A stretch of DNA of 64,000 nucleotides from the NCBI RefSeq assembly GCF_000721235.1, contig NZ_JOFH01000005.1:171697-235696 (forward strand). Reading direction: 5' to 3'. The notes under the pieces were generated by a model. That model made no database searches and was not told the DNA's origin. It saw only the letters and a list, made by a program, of their open reading frames with translations. The stretch is from Streptomyces olivaceus (lineage in GTDB: Bacteria > Actinomycetota > Actinomycetes > Streptomycetales > Streptomycetaceae). Made by a program: the position numbers and the translations under genes. Shown here one piece after another: positions 8,158-16,249 of the stretch (position 1 is the first letter of the stretch; each line of letters begins with the position of its first letter).

Positions 8158-9294
8158 ATGGTGAAAGTCCGCACCAGAATATCGGCGATCATCGGCGCGC
8201 TGGGACTGGTAGGGTCCCTGGCCGTGGCGACGGCGACCGCCGAGCCCGCGACCCGAGAGGGCGCCGCGCAGATCGCCCTGACGGAAGTGGCCAGTGCCAC
8301 GAACCCGACCGCCGGTGCCGCGGGACCCGGTGGGACGGTGTGGATCGCCGAACGCGCGGGCACCGTCCGGGTCCTGTCGGACGGCGGACTCGGCGAACCG
8401 GTCCTCGACATCTCCGACGAGACCACCACCGACGGCGAACGCGGTCTGCTCGGCCTGGCCTTCGATCCGGACCTCGCCCACCTCTACATCTCCTTCACCG
8501 ACCTCGAAGGCACCAGCACCATCGACGAGTTCGCCGTGCAGGACGGGACGGTCCAGCAGGACACCCGGCGCACCGTCCTCACCCAGGAGCAGCCCGAGAC
8601 CAACCACAACGGCGGCGACATCAAGTTCGGCCCCGACGGCTACCTCTACGTCGCGTTCGGCGACGGAGGCGGCGGCGGAGACCCGGACGGCAACGGACAG
8701 AAGCTCGACACCCTGCTCGGCAAGCTGCTGCGCATCGACCCGCAGGGCGGCGACCCGTACGCGATCCCGGAGGACAACCCCTTCGCGGGCGACCCGGACG
8801 CCCGGGGCGAGATCTGGTCGTACGGGCTGCGCAACCCGTGGCGGTTCTCCTTCGACGCCGGCTCGGGCGACCTGCTGATCGGCGACGTCGGCCAGAGCGA
8901 GTGGGAGGAGATCGACTGGGCGCCCGCGGACAGCAAGGGCGGTGAGAACTACGGCTGGTCCCAGATGGAGGGCACGCACCCCTTCCGCGGCGGCACCGAG
9001 CCCGACAACCACGTCCCGCCGGTCCACGAGTACGACCGCACCGGCCTCGGCTGCTCGGTCACCGGCGGCTACGTCTACCGCGGGGACGCCGTCGAGGACC
9101 TCGTGGGACAGTACGTGTACAGCGACTACTGCGACGGCATGCTGCGTTCCCTGGAGATCGAGAACGGGGCGGTGACGGCCGAGAACGACCTCGGTGTGAA
9201 CGGCGGCGAGGTGGTGTCCTTCGCCCAGGACGCCGACGGCGAGTTGTACGTCCTCGCCATCGGCGGCACCGTCTCCCGCGTCGACCCGGCGTGA
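8158..9294 (+). CDS. Secreted PQQ-type glucose/sorbosone dehydrogenase family protein
   Basis: A 378-residue secreted protein. A Sec signal (residues 1-28, cleavage near ATATAEP) precedes a six-bladed beta-propeller of the GSDH/YliI (aldose sugar dehydrogenase) family. Visible family motifs are ERGLLGLAFDPD, NHNGGDIKFGPDGYLYVAFGDGG (the conserved His-Asn-Gly-Gly region), SYGLRNPWRFSFD, GDVGQSEWEEI and ENYGW. Such proteins bind PQQ and calcium and oxidise sugars outside the cell; the electron acceptor is unknown. The length is standard. It is a single gene with its own terminator at 9319-9351, and has no evident link to the importer beyond sugar metabolism. Confidence 0.88.
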   Translation: MVKVRTRISAIIGALGLVGSLAVATATAEPATREGAAQIALTEVASATNPTAGAAGPGGTVWIAERAGTVRVLSDGGLGEPVLDISDETTTDGERGLLGLAFDPDLAHLYISFTDLEGTSTIDEFAVQDGTVQQDTRRTVLTQEQPETNHNGGDIKFGPDGYLYVAFGDGGGGGDPDGNGQKLDTLLGKLLRIDPQGGDPYAIPEDNPFAGDPDARGEIWSYGLRNPWRFSFDAGSGDLLIGDVGQSEWEEIDWAPADSKGGENYGWSQMEGTHPFRGGTEPDNHVPPVHEYDRTGLGCSVTGGYVYRGDAVEDLVGQYVYSDYCDGMLRSLEIENGAVTAENDLGVNGGEVVSFAQDADGELYVLAIGGTVSRVDPA

Positions 9295-9318
9295 TCCCGG
9301 CACCCGGCTGAGCGTCAC

Positions 9319-9351
9319 CGCGGCCCCCTTCGGACAAGGAGGGGGGCCGCG
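9319..9351 (+). terminator. Strong GC-rich hairpin terminator
   Basis: GCGGCCCCC (9320-9328) pairs with GGGGGCCGC (9342-9350), extended by one C-G pair, around a loop of about 13 bases. It begins 25 bases after the stop of the sugar dehydrogenase gene. Confidence 0.75.
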
Positions 9352-9487
9352 CTCCGTCCGGGGACTCCGCGCCGGACAGCCGTCGATCCAGGTGCTTCCC
9401 ACCGACGCGAACACCGGCCGGGCCGTGAGACGTTGAGACCGGAGGCGATCCGGCCTCCGCCCGACGGACACGAAAGACGGCCCCACC

Positions 9488-10393
9488 ATGCCCGAGCCCA
9501 CTGAGCCCACCGAGTCCGAACTGCCCGTCGAGCCCGAACTGCCCGACAACTGGGGCAGGTGGGGGGACGACGACGAACTCGGTACGCTCAACCTGATAAC
9601 CGACGCGGTGCGCGCGAGCGCCGCCGCCGAGGTGCGAACCGGCCGCTGGGCATCGCTGGCGCAGCCGATCGCGCCCAACCCGATGATCAGCAGCCCCTTC
9701 GCTCCCACGACGGTGGACGTCTCTCCGGTGCAGCACATGATGGCCCACACGGGGGTCGCCGTGGCGGCCGACTGGATGCTGGTGACGAACCACCACGCGA
9801 AGTCGACGCACCTCGACGCGCTGGCCCACTGGTCGCGGGACGGCGACGTCTACCCCGGGCGCCCCCGGGGCGAGGTCGTGACTCCGGCGGGCGTCACCCA
9901 CGCGTCGTCGGCGTCCTTCGCCGCCGGGATCGTGACCCGGGGCGTCCTGCTCGATCTGGCCTACCAAGGGCCCCTGCCGCCCGCCTACGCGGTGACCTCG
10001 CGGGACTTCGAGGAGGCCGAGGAACGCCAGGGCGCCGAGGTGCGCTCGGGCGACGCGCTGGTCCTGAGGCTCGGATGGCCGAGTACGCCGGTCCCCGGCA
10101 CGCCGACGCCGGGGATCAGTCTCGACGCCGTGCGCTGGATGCACCGCCGGGGAGTCTCCGTGTGCGCCGCCGACAGGGGGGACGCGCACCCCCCGCTGGA
10201 ACCGGGGGAACCCTCCCCGCTGCACGGGGTGGCCCTGGGCCGGATGGCCATGCCGCTCATCGACGCGGCCGAACTGGACGACCTCGCGGCGCTCTGCGTC
10301 GAACTGCGGCGGTACAGCTTCCTGCTCACCGTCGCCCCACCGCGCATCCACGGTCTGACCGGAGTCCCCGTCAACCCGATCGCCACCTTCTGA
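9488..10393 (+). CDS. Cyclase-family metal-dependent hydrolase
   Basis: A 301-residue protein of the cyclase family (Pfam Cyclase, the fold of bacterial kynurenine formamidase). The metal-binding signature appears as NHHAKSTHLDALAHW (about residues 102-116), a variant of HxGTHxDxPxH, with further conserved segments GVLLDLAY, GDALVLRLGW and DRGDAHPPLEPGEPSPLH. The usual GTH is here STH. The N-terminus is acidic and Pro/Glu-rich. Members hydrolyse cyclic or N-formyl substrates; the substrate here cannot be assigned. It is monocistronic, with unrelated genes on both sides. Confidence 0.8.
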   Translation: MPEPTEPTESELPVEPELPDNWGRWGDDDELGTLNLITDAVRASAAAEVRTGRWASLAQPIAPNPMISSPFAPTTVDVSPVQHMMAHTGVAVAADWMLVTNHHAKSTHLDALAHWSRDGDVYPGRPRGEVVTPAGVTHASSASFAAGIVTRGVLLDLAYQGPLPPAYAVTSRDFEEAEERQGAEVRSGDALVLRLGWPSTPVPGTPTPGISLDAVRWMHRRGVSVCAADRGDAHPPLEPGEPSPLHGVALGRMAMPLIDAAELDDLAALCVELRRYSFLLTVAPPRIHGLTGVPVNPIATF

Positions 10394-10589
10394 CCGGGCC
10401 GCCGGACCTCACGGACGGAAGCACTGCGGGGCACCGTGACCTCGCACCGGGAGCCGGGCCAAACCGGCGCCCGGTGCGTTCGCAGGGGGTGCGGCCGCAC
10501 GCGCGGTCACCCGAGTGCTCCGGGGCGCCGTTGAGGAGCGGACGGTACTGGACAGCCTGTTCCCGACACGAGGAGTGAGGGGGCTCGGG
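10394..10589. other. Intergenic region upstream of EF-hand gene
   Basis: A 196-base gap. The frame of the next gene stays open from 10515, but its coding character starts at 10590. No repeat or clear promoter is seen. Confidence 0.3.
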
Positions 10590-11135
10590 ATGGCCAGTGG
10601 GTTCCAGCGGGCGAAGGTGCAGGCGATGTTCGACGCGTTCGACGCGGACGGCAACGGCTGCCTGGACGAGGACGACTTCGAGGCGCTCGCGGCGCGGTGG
10701 GGGCGGATGCCCCGCGTGGCCGGGGACCCGGAGCTGGCGCAGCGGGTGCGCAGCGTGATGATGGGGTGGTGGGAGCACCTGTCGGCCGTGGGGGAGACGG
10801 CCGGCAGCGGCAGGGTCGACATGGACGCGTTGATGGCCATGGTCGACCGTCTCCCGGCCATGCCCTGGACCGTCACGGCCACGGCCGACACCGTGTTCGA
10901 CGCGGTGGACGAGAACGCCGACGGCCGTATCTCCCGGGCCGAGCACCAGAAGCTGATCGACACGTGGCACGGCCGTCGGACGCCGACGCAGCACGTGTTC
11001 GACCGGCTCGACCAGGACGGCGACGGCAGTCTCAGCCGGCCGGAGTTCGCCGTGCTGTGGACGCAGTTCTGGATCAGCGACGACCCCGCCGAACCCGGCA
11101 ACCTGATGTGCGGGCCGCTCCCTCCCACCGCCTGA
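10590..11135 (+). CDS. EF-hand calcium-binding protein (calerythrin-like)
   Basis: A 181-residue soluble protein with four EF-hand positions, as in actinobacterial calerythrin. Loops 1, 3 and 4 are canonical: DADGNGCLDEDD near residue 16, DENADGRISRAE near 108, and DQDGDGSLSRPE near 141. The second loop (around TAGSGRVDMDAL) has lost the leading acidic residues and probably does not bind calcium. The start at 10590 follows a purine-rich GAGTGAGGGGG stretch, and the family homology begins just after it. The likely role is calcium buffering or sensing in the cytoplasm; partners are unknown. Confidence 0.85.
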   Translation: MASGFQRAKVQAMFDAFDADGNGCLDEDDFEALAARWGRMPRVAGDPELAQRVRSVMMGWWEHLSAVGETAGSGRVDMDALMAMVDRLPAMPWTVTATADTVFDAVDENADGRISRAEHQKLIDTWHGRRTPTQHVFDRLDQDGDGSLSRPEFAVLWTQFWISDDPAEPGNLMCGPLPPTA

Positions 11136-11266
11136 CACCGCGGCCCCGCCTGCTCCACTCCGACTGGGGGCGGGTCGGCCGCAGCCCTCCGGCCCAGGAA
11201 CGTGCGCGCGGCTGTACGTAGTTCTCGCCGACGCGACGACCTCCGCGGCCGGGGCATCGTCGTCCC

Positions 11267-12769
11267 ATGAAACGCCGCACACTCTTCAAGGCCCTGGGCT
11301 TCGGTGTCGGGGGCGCGGTCGTCCTCGGCGGCGGTGGCTTCGGTGTCTACTACGCCACCGCGAAGCAGGACACCGTCGGGGACGTCTCCTTCGACACGCC
11401 TCTGTCGATTCCCCCGACGGCCGCGGCGGAACGCGGTGGGTCGGGAAGCCGGGTGTTCAGGCTGGGCATCCAGTCCGGTGAGACCCGGTTCAAGGACGGC
11501 CCGGCCACCCGCACCTGGGGCGTGAACGGCACCTACCTCGGCCCGACCGTCCGCGTCCGGCGCGGTGAGCAGGTCGCGTTCGCCGTGCACAACGGCCTGT
11601 CCGAGGAGACCTCGCTCCACTGGCACGGCATGCACCTTCCCGCCGCCATGGACGGCGGCCCGCACCAGCCGGTTGCGCCCAACGGGACCTGGGCACCGCG
11701 GTGGACGGTCGACCAGCCCGCCGCGACCCTCTGGTACCACCCGCACGTGCACGGCTCGACCGGGACGCACATGTACCGGGGCCTGGCCGGACTGCTCATC
11801 GTCGACGACGAGGAGACCGACGCGCTGAACCTCCCGTCCGAATACGGCGTCGACGACGTACCGATGATCGTCCAGGACCGGGCGTTCGACGGGGACAACC
11901 AGTTCGAGGAGCGGGTGCCCCTGGGAGGGTCGCTGGGCATGATCGGCGACGAGATACTCGTCAACGGCACGCTCGGACCGTACTTCGACGTCACGACCAG
12001 GCTCGTGCGGCTGCGCCTGCTGAACGGCTCCAACGCCCGCCTCTACCACTTCGGCTTCTCCGACGACAGGAAATTCTCCCTCGTCGCGACGGACGGCGGC
12101 CTGCTCGCCGAGCCCTGGCAGACCGAGCGGCTGTACCTGTCGCCGGGCGAGCGCGCCGAGATCGTCGTGGCCTTCGAACCGGGGGAGCGGGTCGAGCTGC
12201 GTTCCCACCCCTCCGAGTACGGGGGCACCCTGGGGCGTCTCGACGGCTTCGACGACCGCCTGGACATCTGCCAGTTCCGGGCCGCCGCCACCCTGTCCGA
12301 CGACACCGAACTCCCCGCCGTGCTCGGCACCGCGCCCGCCCTGCAAGGCGAAACGGTCGCGGAAGAACGGTCCTTCGTACTCGCGTCGGACCAGATCAAC
12401 GGCAAGTCCATGGCCATGGACCGTATCGACTTCGGCGTGCACGAGGGCACCGTCGAGGTGTGGGAGGTGAGCAACGACAACGGCTTCCTGCACAACTTCC
12501 ATGTGCACGACGTGCAGTTCCAGGTGCTCACGGTCGACGGCGAGAGGCCGCAGCCGCCCCTGCGCGGCTGGAAGGACACCGTCATGCTGGTCCAGGGGAA
12601 GCGGTACCGCCTGGCGATGCGCTTCCGCGACCACACCGACCCGAACGTGCCGTACATGTACCACTGCCACCTGCTCCAGCACGAGGACGACGGCATGATG
12701 GGCCAGTTCGTCGTCCTGGACAAGGGCGAGCGGGTCGGGGCGGTACCGCACGTGCACCACCACACCTGA
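11267..12769 (+). CDS. Multicopper oxidase (bilirubin oxidase/CotA-like)
   Basis: A 500-residue exported oxidase. The N-terminus MKRRTLFKALGFGVGG is a Tat-type signal, which fits a cofactor-loaded enzyme. All copper motifs are seen: HWHG (near residue 124), HPHVHG (near 160), HNFHVHDVQF (near 408) and YHCHLLQHEDDGMM (near 465), which together give the type 1 site and the trinuclear cluster. A Met follows the last HxxxxxM, as in high-potential T1 sites. The C-terminus ends in a His-rich tail (HVHHHT). It oxidises phenolic compounds or metal ions with reduction of O2 to water. The length is that of three-domain enzymes. Transcribed alone; a strong hairpin follows at 12904. Confidence 0.92.
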   Translation: MKRRTLFKALGFGVGGAVVLGGGGFGVYYATAKQDTVGDVSFDTPLSIPPTAAAERGGSGSRVFRLGIQSGETRFKDGPATRTWGVNGTYLGPTVRVRRGEQVAFAVHNGLSEETSLHWHGMHLPAAMDGGPHQPVAPNGTWAPRWTVDQPAATLWYHPHVHGSTGTHMYRGLAGLLIVDDEETDALNLPSEYGVDDVPMIVQDRAFDGDNQFEERVPLGGSLGMIGDEILVNGTLGPYFDVTTRLVRLRLLNGSNARLYHFGFSDDRKFSLVATDGGLLAEPWQTERLYLSPGERAEIVVAFEPGERVELRSHPSEYGGTLGRLDGFDDRLDICQFRAAATLSDDTELPAVLGTAPALQGETVAEERSFVLASDQINGKSMAMDRIDFGVHEGTVEVWEVSNDNGFLHNFHVHDVQFQVLTVDGERPQPPLRGWKDTVMLVQGKRYRLAMRFRDHTDPNVPYMYHCHLLQHEDDGMMGQFVVLDKGERVGAVPHVHHHT

Positions 12770-12903
12770 GCCGCCGTCGGCCCCGGTCCGATCATGTGTG
12801 GGCGCGTTCTGCGGCGTCGTCCAGGCGGACGCCGGAACCGGGGCCCGATGTCCCAGTGCGCCCGTCCCGCAACATGATTGACATGGTGGGCGCCCGGACG
12901 ACG

Positions 12904-12950
12904 CCACCCCGGCCGCCCACGCCGGTGCACGGCGCGGGCGGCCGGGGTGG
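12904..12950. terminator. Bidirectional terminator, 15-bp perfect stem
   Basis: The arms at 12904-12918 and 12936-12950 are perfect inverse complements (15 bp), and the 17-base loop holds a second small dyad. It lies between the convergent multicopper oxidase and MMPL genes and can serve both. Confidence 0.85.
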
Positions 12951-12959
12951 CCCGCCGGA

Positions 12960-15161
12960 TCAGACCGGGTTGGTGACCCGCTCGGCGGATCCGGCATCGT
13001 CGGAGGCCGTGCCGGACGGCAGCCGGGCCCCTTCGATGTCGATGTGCGGGATCAGGCGCTCCATCCGCGCCGGAAGCCTCCAGGCGCGGTCGCCCAGGAG
13101 AGTGAGGGCGGCCGGGACCAGGATCATGCGGACGACGAACGCGTCGGCGGCGACACCGAAGGCCAGGGCGAATCCGATGGACTTGACGATCGGGTCGTGG
13201 TTGAAGATGAAGCCCGCGAACACCGCGGTCATGATCAGGGCGGCCGCGCACACCACGCGTCCGCTGCGCGCCATGCCGTGCACCACCGCCTCCTTGGCGT
13301 CGCCGGTGCGCTCGTAGTGTTCGCGCATGCGGCTGACGAGGAAGACCTCGTAGTCCATCGCCAGGCCGAACAGGACACCGATCAGCAGGACGGGCAGGAA
13401 GCAGGCGATCGGTGCGGCGGCGGCCACGGCGAACGGGCCGCTGAGATGACCGTCCTGGAAGACCCAGACACTGGCGCCGGTGGCGGCCGCCACCGACAGC
13501 AGGAACCCGACCACCGCCTTGAGGGGCACGAGCAGGGAACGGAAGGCGGCGGTCAGCAGGACGAGGGCCAGCAGGACGATGATCGCCACGAACAGCGGGA
13601 GGGCGTCGGCGAGTTTGTCCGAGACGTCGATGGTGGACGCGGTGGTGCCGGCGATGTACAGGGTGCCGCCGGCGTCGTCGACGGCGGCCGCCTCGTCGGC
13701 GCGCATACCGTGGACGAGGTCGGTGGTGGCCGGGTCGTCGGGCCCGGTGGCCGGGACGACGCCGATCAGGTAGACCGTCTTGTCGGCGTTGGCCTGGGGC
13801 ATCGCCGCGGCGGTGACGCCCGGCCGGCCACTCAGATCGGTGTGCAGGTTCTTGACGGTGGTGGCGCGCCGGTCGGCGGGTATGCCGCGCACGTCCACGA
13901 CCGCGGCGAGGGTGGCGTTGAAACCGGCGCCGAAGCCCTCGCTGAGCAGGTCGTAACTCTGGCGCTGGGTGGAGTCGGTGGCGCGCGCGTTGTTCCCGGG
14001 CAGGCCCAGGCGCAGGTCGAGGGCGGGCACGGCGACGGCCAGCAGGGCGACGGTGCCGGTGAGGAGGGAGACCAGGGGCCGCCGGGTGACGAAGCGGCCC
14101 CAGCGCAGTCCCCAGGTCCCCGGCTCACGGCCGGTCTCCTGGGGGGTACGGGGCCGGGGGCGCAGCCGTTCGCCGGTGAAGGCAAGCAGGGCGGGAACCA
14201 GGCTGACGGCGATCAGCACGGCGAGCAGGACGGTGACGGCGGCGGCCACGCCCATGGCGCTCAGGAAGGGAATCCCGGTCGCGCAGAGGGCGACGAGCGC
14301 GATGACGACGGTGGCGCCGGCGAAGACGACGGCACTGCCGGCCGTCGCGACGGCACGGGCGATGGAATCCTCGAGGTCCGTCCGCGGGTCGGCGAGTTGC
14401 TCACGGTGGCGGGCGAGGATGAACAGCGCGTAGTCGATGCCGACGGCCAGGCCGAGCATGACCGCGAGCACGGTCGCCGTGCCGGTGAGTTCGACGAAGC
14501 GCGAGACGAACATGACGCCCAGCACGCCGATGCCGACGCCGACGGCCGCGGTGAGCAGCGGCAGGCCGGCGGCGATCAGGCTGCCCAGGGTGACGGCAAG
14601 GACGACGACCGCGACAACGACCCCGATGGCCTCGGCGACACCCCCGATCTCGGTGGGCGGCGACATCGCGTTGCCGCCGAACTCGACCTGGAGGCCCGCG
14701 TCCCGGGCGGCCGAAGCGGCCTTCTCGACCTCGTCGGGGACCGAGGCGGCCAGGTCGGAGGGCGGGTCGGAGAAGGTGACGTCGGCGTAGGCGACGGTGC
14801 CGTCCCGGGAGACGGTGCGCGCGGCCGACGGATCGGAGACGTTCGTGACGCCGTCCACCTCCGCCGCCTTCTTCAGGGTCGCCTCGATCCCCGCCTTGTA
14901 CGCGGCCCCGGTGACGGGTTCCTGACCGGGCGAGGCGAAGACGATCCTGGCCTGGGCGCCGGACGCCTGCGGGAACTCCTTCTTGAGCAGATCCTGCGCC
15001 TGCTGCGACTCCACCCCCGGGACGGTGAACTCGTTGCTGGTCTTGCCCGGCAGCGCCAGGGCCAGGGCGGCTACGGCGGCGAGCAGCACCAGCCAGGCCG
15101 ATGTCACTAATTTCCGGTGGCGGATCACCCACCGCGCCCACGAGTACAGGCGAGAGGCCAT
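12960..15161 (-). CDS. MMPL-family RND-type exporter
   Basis: A 733-residue membrane protein of the MMPL family. It has an N-terminal helix (about residues 18-37), a large extracytoplasmic domain, a helix block (about 175-330), a second external domain and a second helix block (about 515-690): the duplicated RND layout. The motif GLAVGIDYALFILARHREQL (first block) and GLAMDYEVFLVSRMREHYE (second block) are the family signature with the proton-relay Asp residues. It probably exports a hydrophobic compound or lipid by proton motive force. Codon 18 is TTA (15110-15108), so full expression would need the bldA tRNA. It is divergent from a TetR gene with an operator-like dyad over its -35 box. Confidence 0.92.
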   Translation of the reverse strand: MASRLYSWARWVIRHRKLVTSAWLVLLAAVAALALALPGKTSNEFTVPGVESQQAQDLLKKEFPQASGAQARIVFASPGQEPVTGAAYKAGIEATLKKAAEVDGVTNVSDPSAARTVSRDGTVAYADVTFSDPPSDLAASVPDEVEKAASAARDAGLQVEFGGNAMSPPTEIGGVAEAIGVVVAVVVLAVTLGSLIAAGLPLLTAAVGVGIGVLGVMFVSRFVELTGTATVLAVMLGLAVGIDYALFILARHREQLADPRTDLEDSIARAVATAGSAVVFAGATVVIALVALCATGIPFLSAMGVAAAVTVLLAVLIAVSLVPALLAFTGERLRPRPRTPQETGREPGTWGLRWGRFVTRRPLVSLLTGTVALLAVAVPALDLRLGLPGNNARATDSTQRQSYDLLSEGFGAGFNATLAAVVDVRGIPADRRATTVKNLHTDLSGRPGVTAAAMPQANADKTVYLIGVVPATGPDDPATTDLVHGMRADEAAAVDDAGGTLYIAGTTASTIDVSDKLADALPLFVAIIVLLALVLLTAAFRSLLVPLKAVVGFLLSVAAATGASVWVFQDGHLSGPFAVAAAAPIACFLPVLLIGVLFGLAMDYEVFLVSRMREHYERTGDAKEAVVHGMARSGRVVCAAALIMTAVFAGFIFNHDPIVKSIGFALAFGVAADAFVVRMILVPAALTLLGDRAWRLPARMERLIPHIDIEGARLPSGTASDDAGSAERVTNPV

Positions 15162-15198
15162 GCCGTTGTCCCTTCCGTACGAACCGGGGAGTCGTCAC

Positions 15199-15227
15199 AC
15201 ACTAAGCTGATTTTGCACTCAGTGTAA
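15199..15227 (-). promoter_or_regulatory. Promoter of the MMPL exporter gene
   Basis: On the minus strand -35 TTACAC (15227-15222) and -10 TAGTGT (15204-15199) are spaced by 17 bases. The TetR dyad at 15212-15228 covers the -35 box. Confidence 0.5.
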
Positions 15228-15228
15228 A
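15212..15228. promoter_or_regulatory. Candidate TetR operator
   Basis: TTTGCACTCAGTGTAAA is a 17-bp dyad with one mismatched pair around a central C. It lies between the divergent TetR and MMPL genes and overlaps the exporter -35 region, the usual place for a TetR repressor. Confidence 0.7.
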
Positions 15229-15256
15229 TTTCTCGGTGTGACGGTACGATGGGGGC

Positions 15257-15835
15257 ATGGGGAGTGGCGAAGGGCTGCGCGAGCGCAACAAGACCAGGAA
15301 GCGGCAGGCGATCCTGAAGGCCGCGTACGAACTCTTCATAGAGCGCGGGTACGACGCGGCCACGCTCACCGACATCGCCCAGCGGGCGGAGGTCTCCCGC
15401 CGGACGCTGACGCTGTACTTCCCCACCAAGCTTAGCCTCGCCCTGGCCCACCTCGACGCCGTCGACCAGCGCCTGTACGCCGCACTGGACCGCCGCGGAC
15501 CGGACCAGAGCTCCATCGACGTGCTGGAGCAGTGGCTGTACAGCGAGCGGGAGCATCATGACGACGAACTGAGCACCCTCGCCGACACCATGCTCGCCGT
15601 CAATCCTCAGCTGCAGGGCGCCCAGCAGGCGCGCATCGCCGAAAGCGTCGAGAGCGGTGCCCGCCACCTGGCCGAGGAGAGCGGCGCGGCACCCGGCGAC
15701 CGGGACGCCCGCATGACCGCGGCCGCCGCGGCGGCGGTCATCGGGGCGCTCGACCCGCGCCCCGCCCGGGACGACATCGCCGCCGCCGTGGCCTTCCTCC
15801 GGGCCGGCATGGCCGCGTTGGAGGAGCGCCGCTGA
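15257..15835 (+). CDS. TetR-family regulator
   Basis: A 192-residue regulator. The helix-turn-helix is at residues about 17-60 (RQAILKAAYELFIERGYDAATLTDIAQRAEVSRRTLTLYFPTK region), and the C-terminal ligand domain is variable. It is divergent from the MMPL exporter across 95 bases containing the dyad, which makes it the likely local repressor, relieved by the exporter's substrate. A TACGAT -10 hexamer ends 6 bases before the ATG with no separate ribosome site, so the transcript may be leaderless. Confidence 0.9.
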   Translation: MGSGEGLRERNKTRKRQAILKAAYELFIERGYDAATLTDIAQRAEVSRRTLTLYFPTKLSLALAHLDAVDQRLYAALDRRGPDQSSIDVLEQWLYSEREHHDDELSTLADTMLAVNPQLQGAQQARIAESVESGARHLAEESGAAPGDRDARMTAAAAAAVIGALDPRPARDDIAAAVAFLRAGMAALEERR

Positions 15836-15939
15836 GCCCGTCGTCCGACCGCGCCCGTCCGGACGGCGGGCGCGAAGGCGTCCGTCCAGGTGGCTTCAGA
15901 GGCGTCGGGCCACGTCCAGGGCCGCCTCCCGTACCGCGG

Positions 15940-16167
15940 GTGCGAACGCCCGCAACTCCGCCGGGCCCCTTCCAGGTGCCGGAGGTGCGGCCGGTGGCCG
16001 ACGCCGCGGACCGGCTCCTCGTCGAGGGCGGCCTGACCCCCTCGGAGCTGCGGACCGCCGCGAACCGCGGAGTGGCCAAGCTCTTCCCCGCCCACGTCGG
16101 CGGAATCCAGTACCTCAAGCCGCTGCTCGCCGTACTCCCCGGCGCCCGCGTCATGGCCACCGGGTAG
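15940..16167 (+). pseudogene. Remnant of a KDPG/KHG aldolase gene
   Basis: A 75-codon open frame whose last half reads NRGVAKLFPAHVGGIQYLKP then LLAVLPGARVMATG. This matches the Schiff-base and phosphate-binding end of 2-keto-3-deoxy-6-phosphogluconate aldolases (family pattern xxKLFPA-GG-YL-PLP-PTGG), with the Lys of KLFP present. The part before it (DAADRLLVEGGLTPSEL) resembles the helix near the normal N-terminus. The middle of the barrel is missing and the frame stops right after the first Gly of the phosphate loop. An intact enzyme has about 210 residues, so this is best read as an internally deleted, truncated relic. No ribosome site is seen. Confidence 0.5.
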
Positions 16168-16212
16168 ACCTGCGCACACGGGGACGGCGGAAGCGCGGCC
16201 CCCGGAGCCCCT

Positions 16213-16242
16213 TTGTCCGGGCTCCGGCGGCTGGCCTACCGT
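16213..16242 (+). promoter_or_regulatory. Promoter of the LAL regulator gene, possibly leaderless
   Basis: -35 TTGTCC (16213-16218) and -10 TACCGT (16237-16242) are separated by 18 bases. The start codon at 16250 is only 7 bases past the -10 box and no ribosome site is visible. Confidence 0.5.
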
Positions 16243-16249
16243 ATGCGCC

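Noticed and set aside
6916..9750. 944-codon minus-strand frame
   Set aside because: It runs opposite the LacI and sugar dehydrogenase genes, which have complete family motifs on the plus strand.
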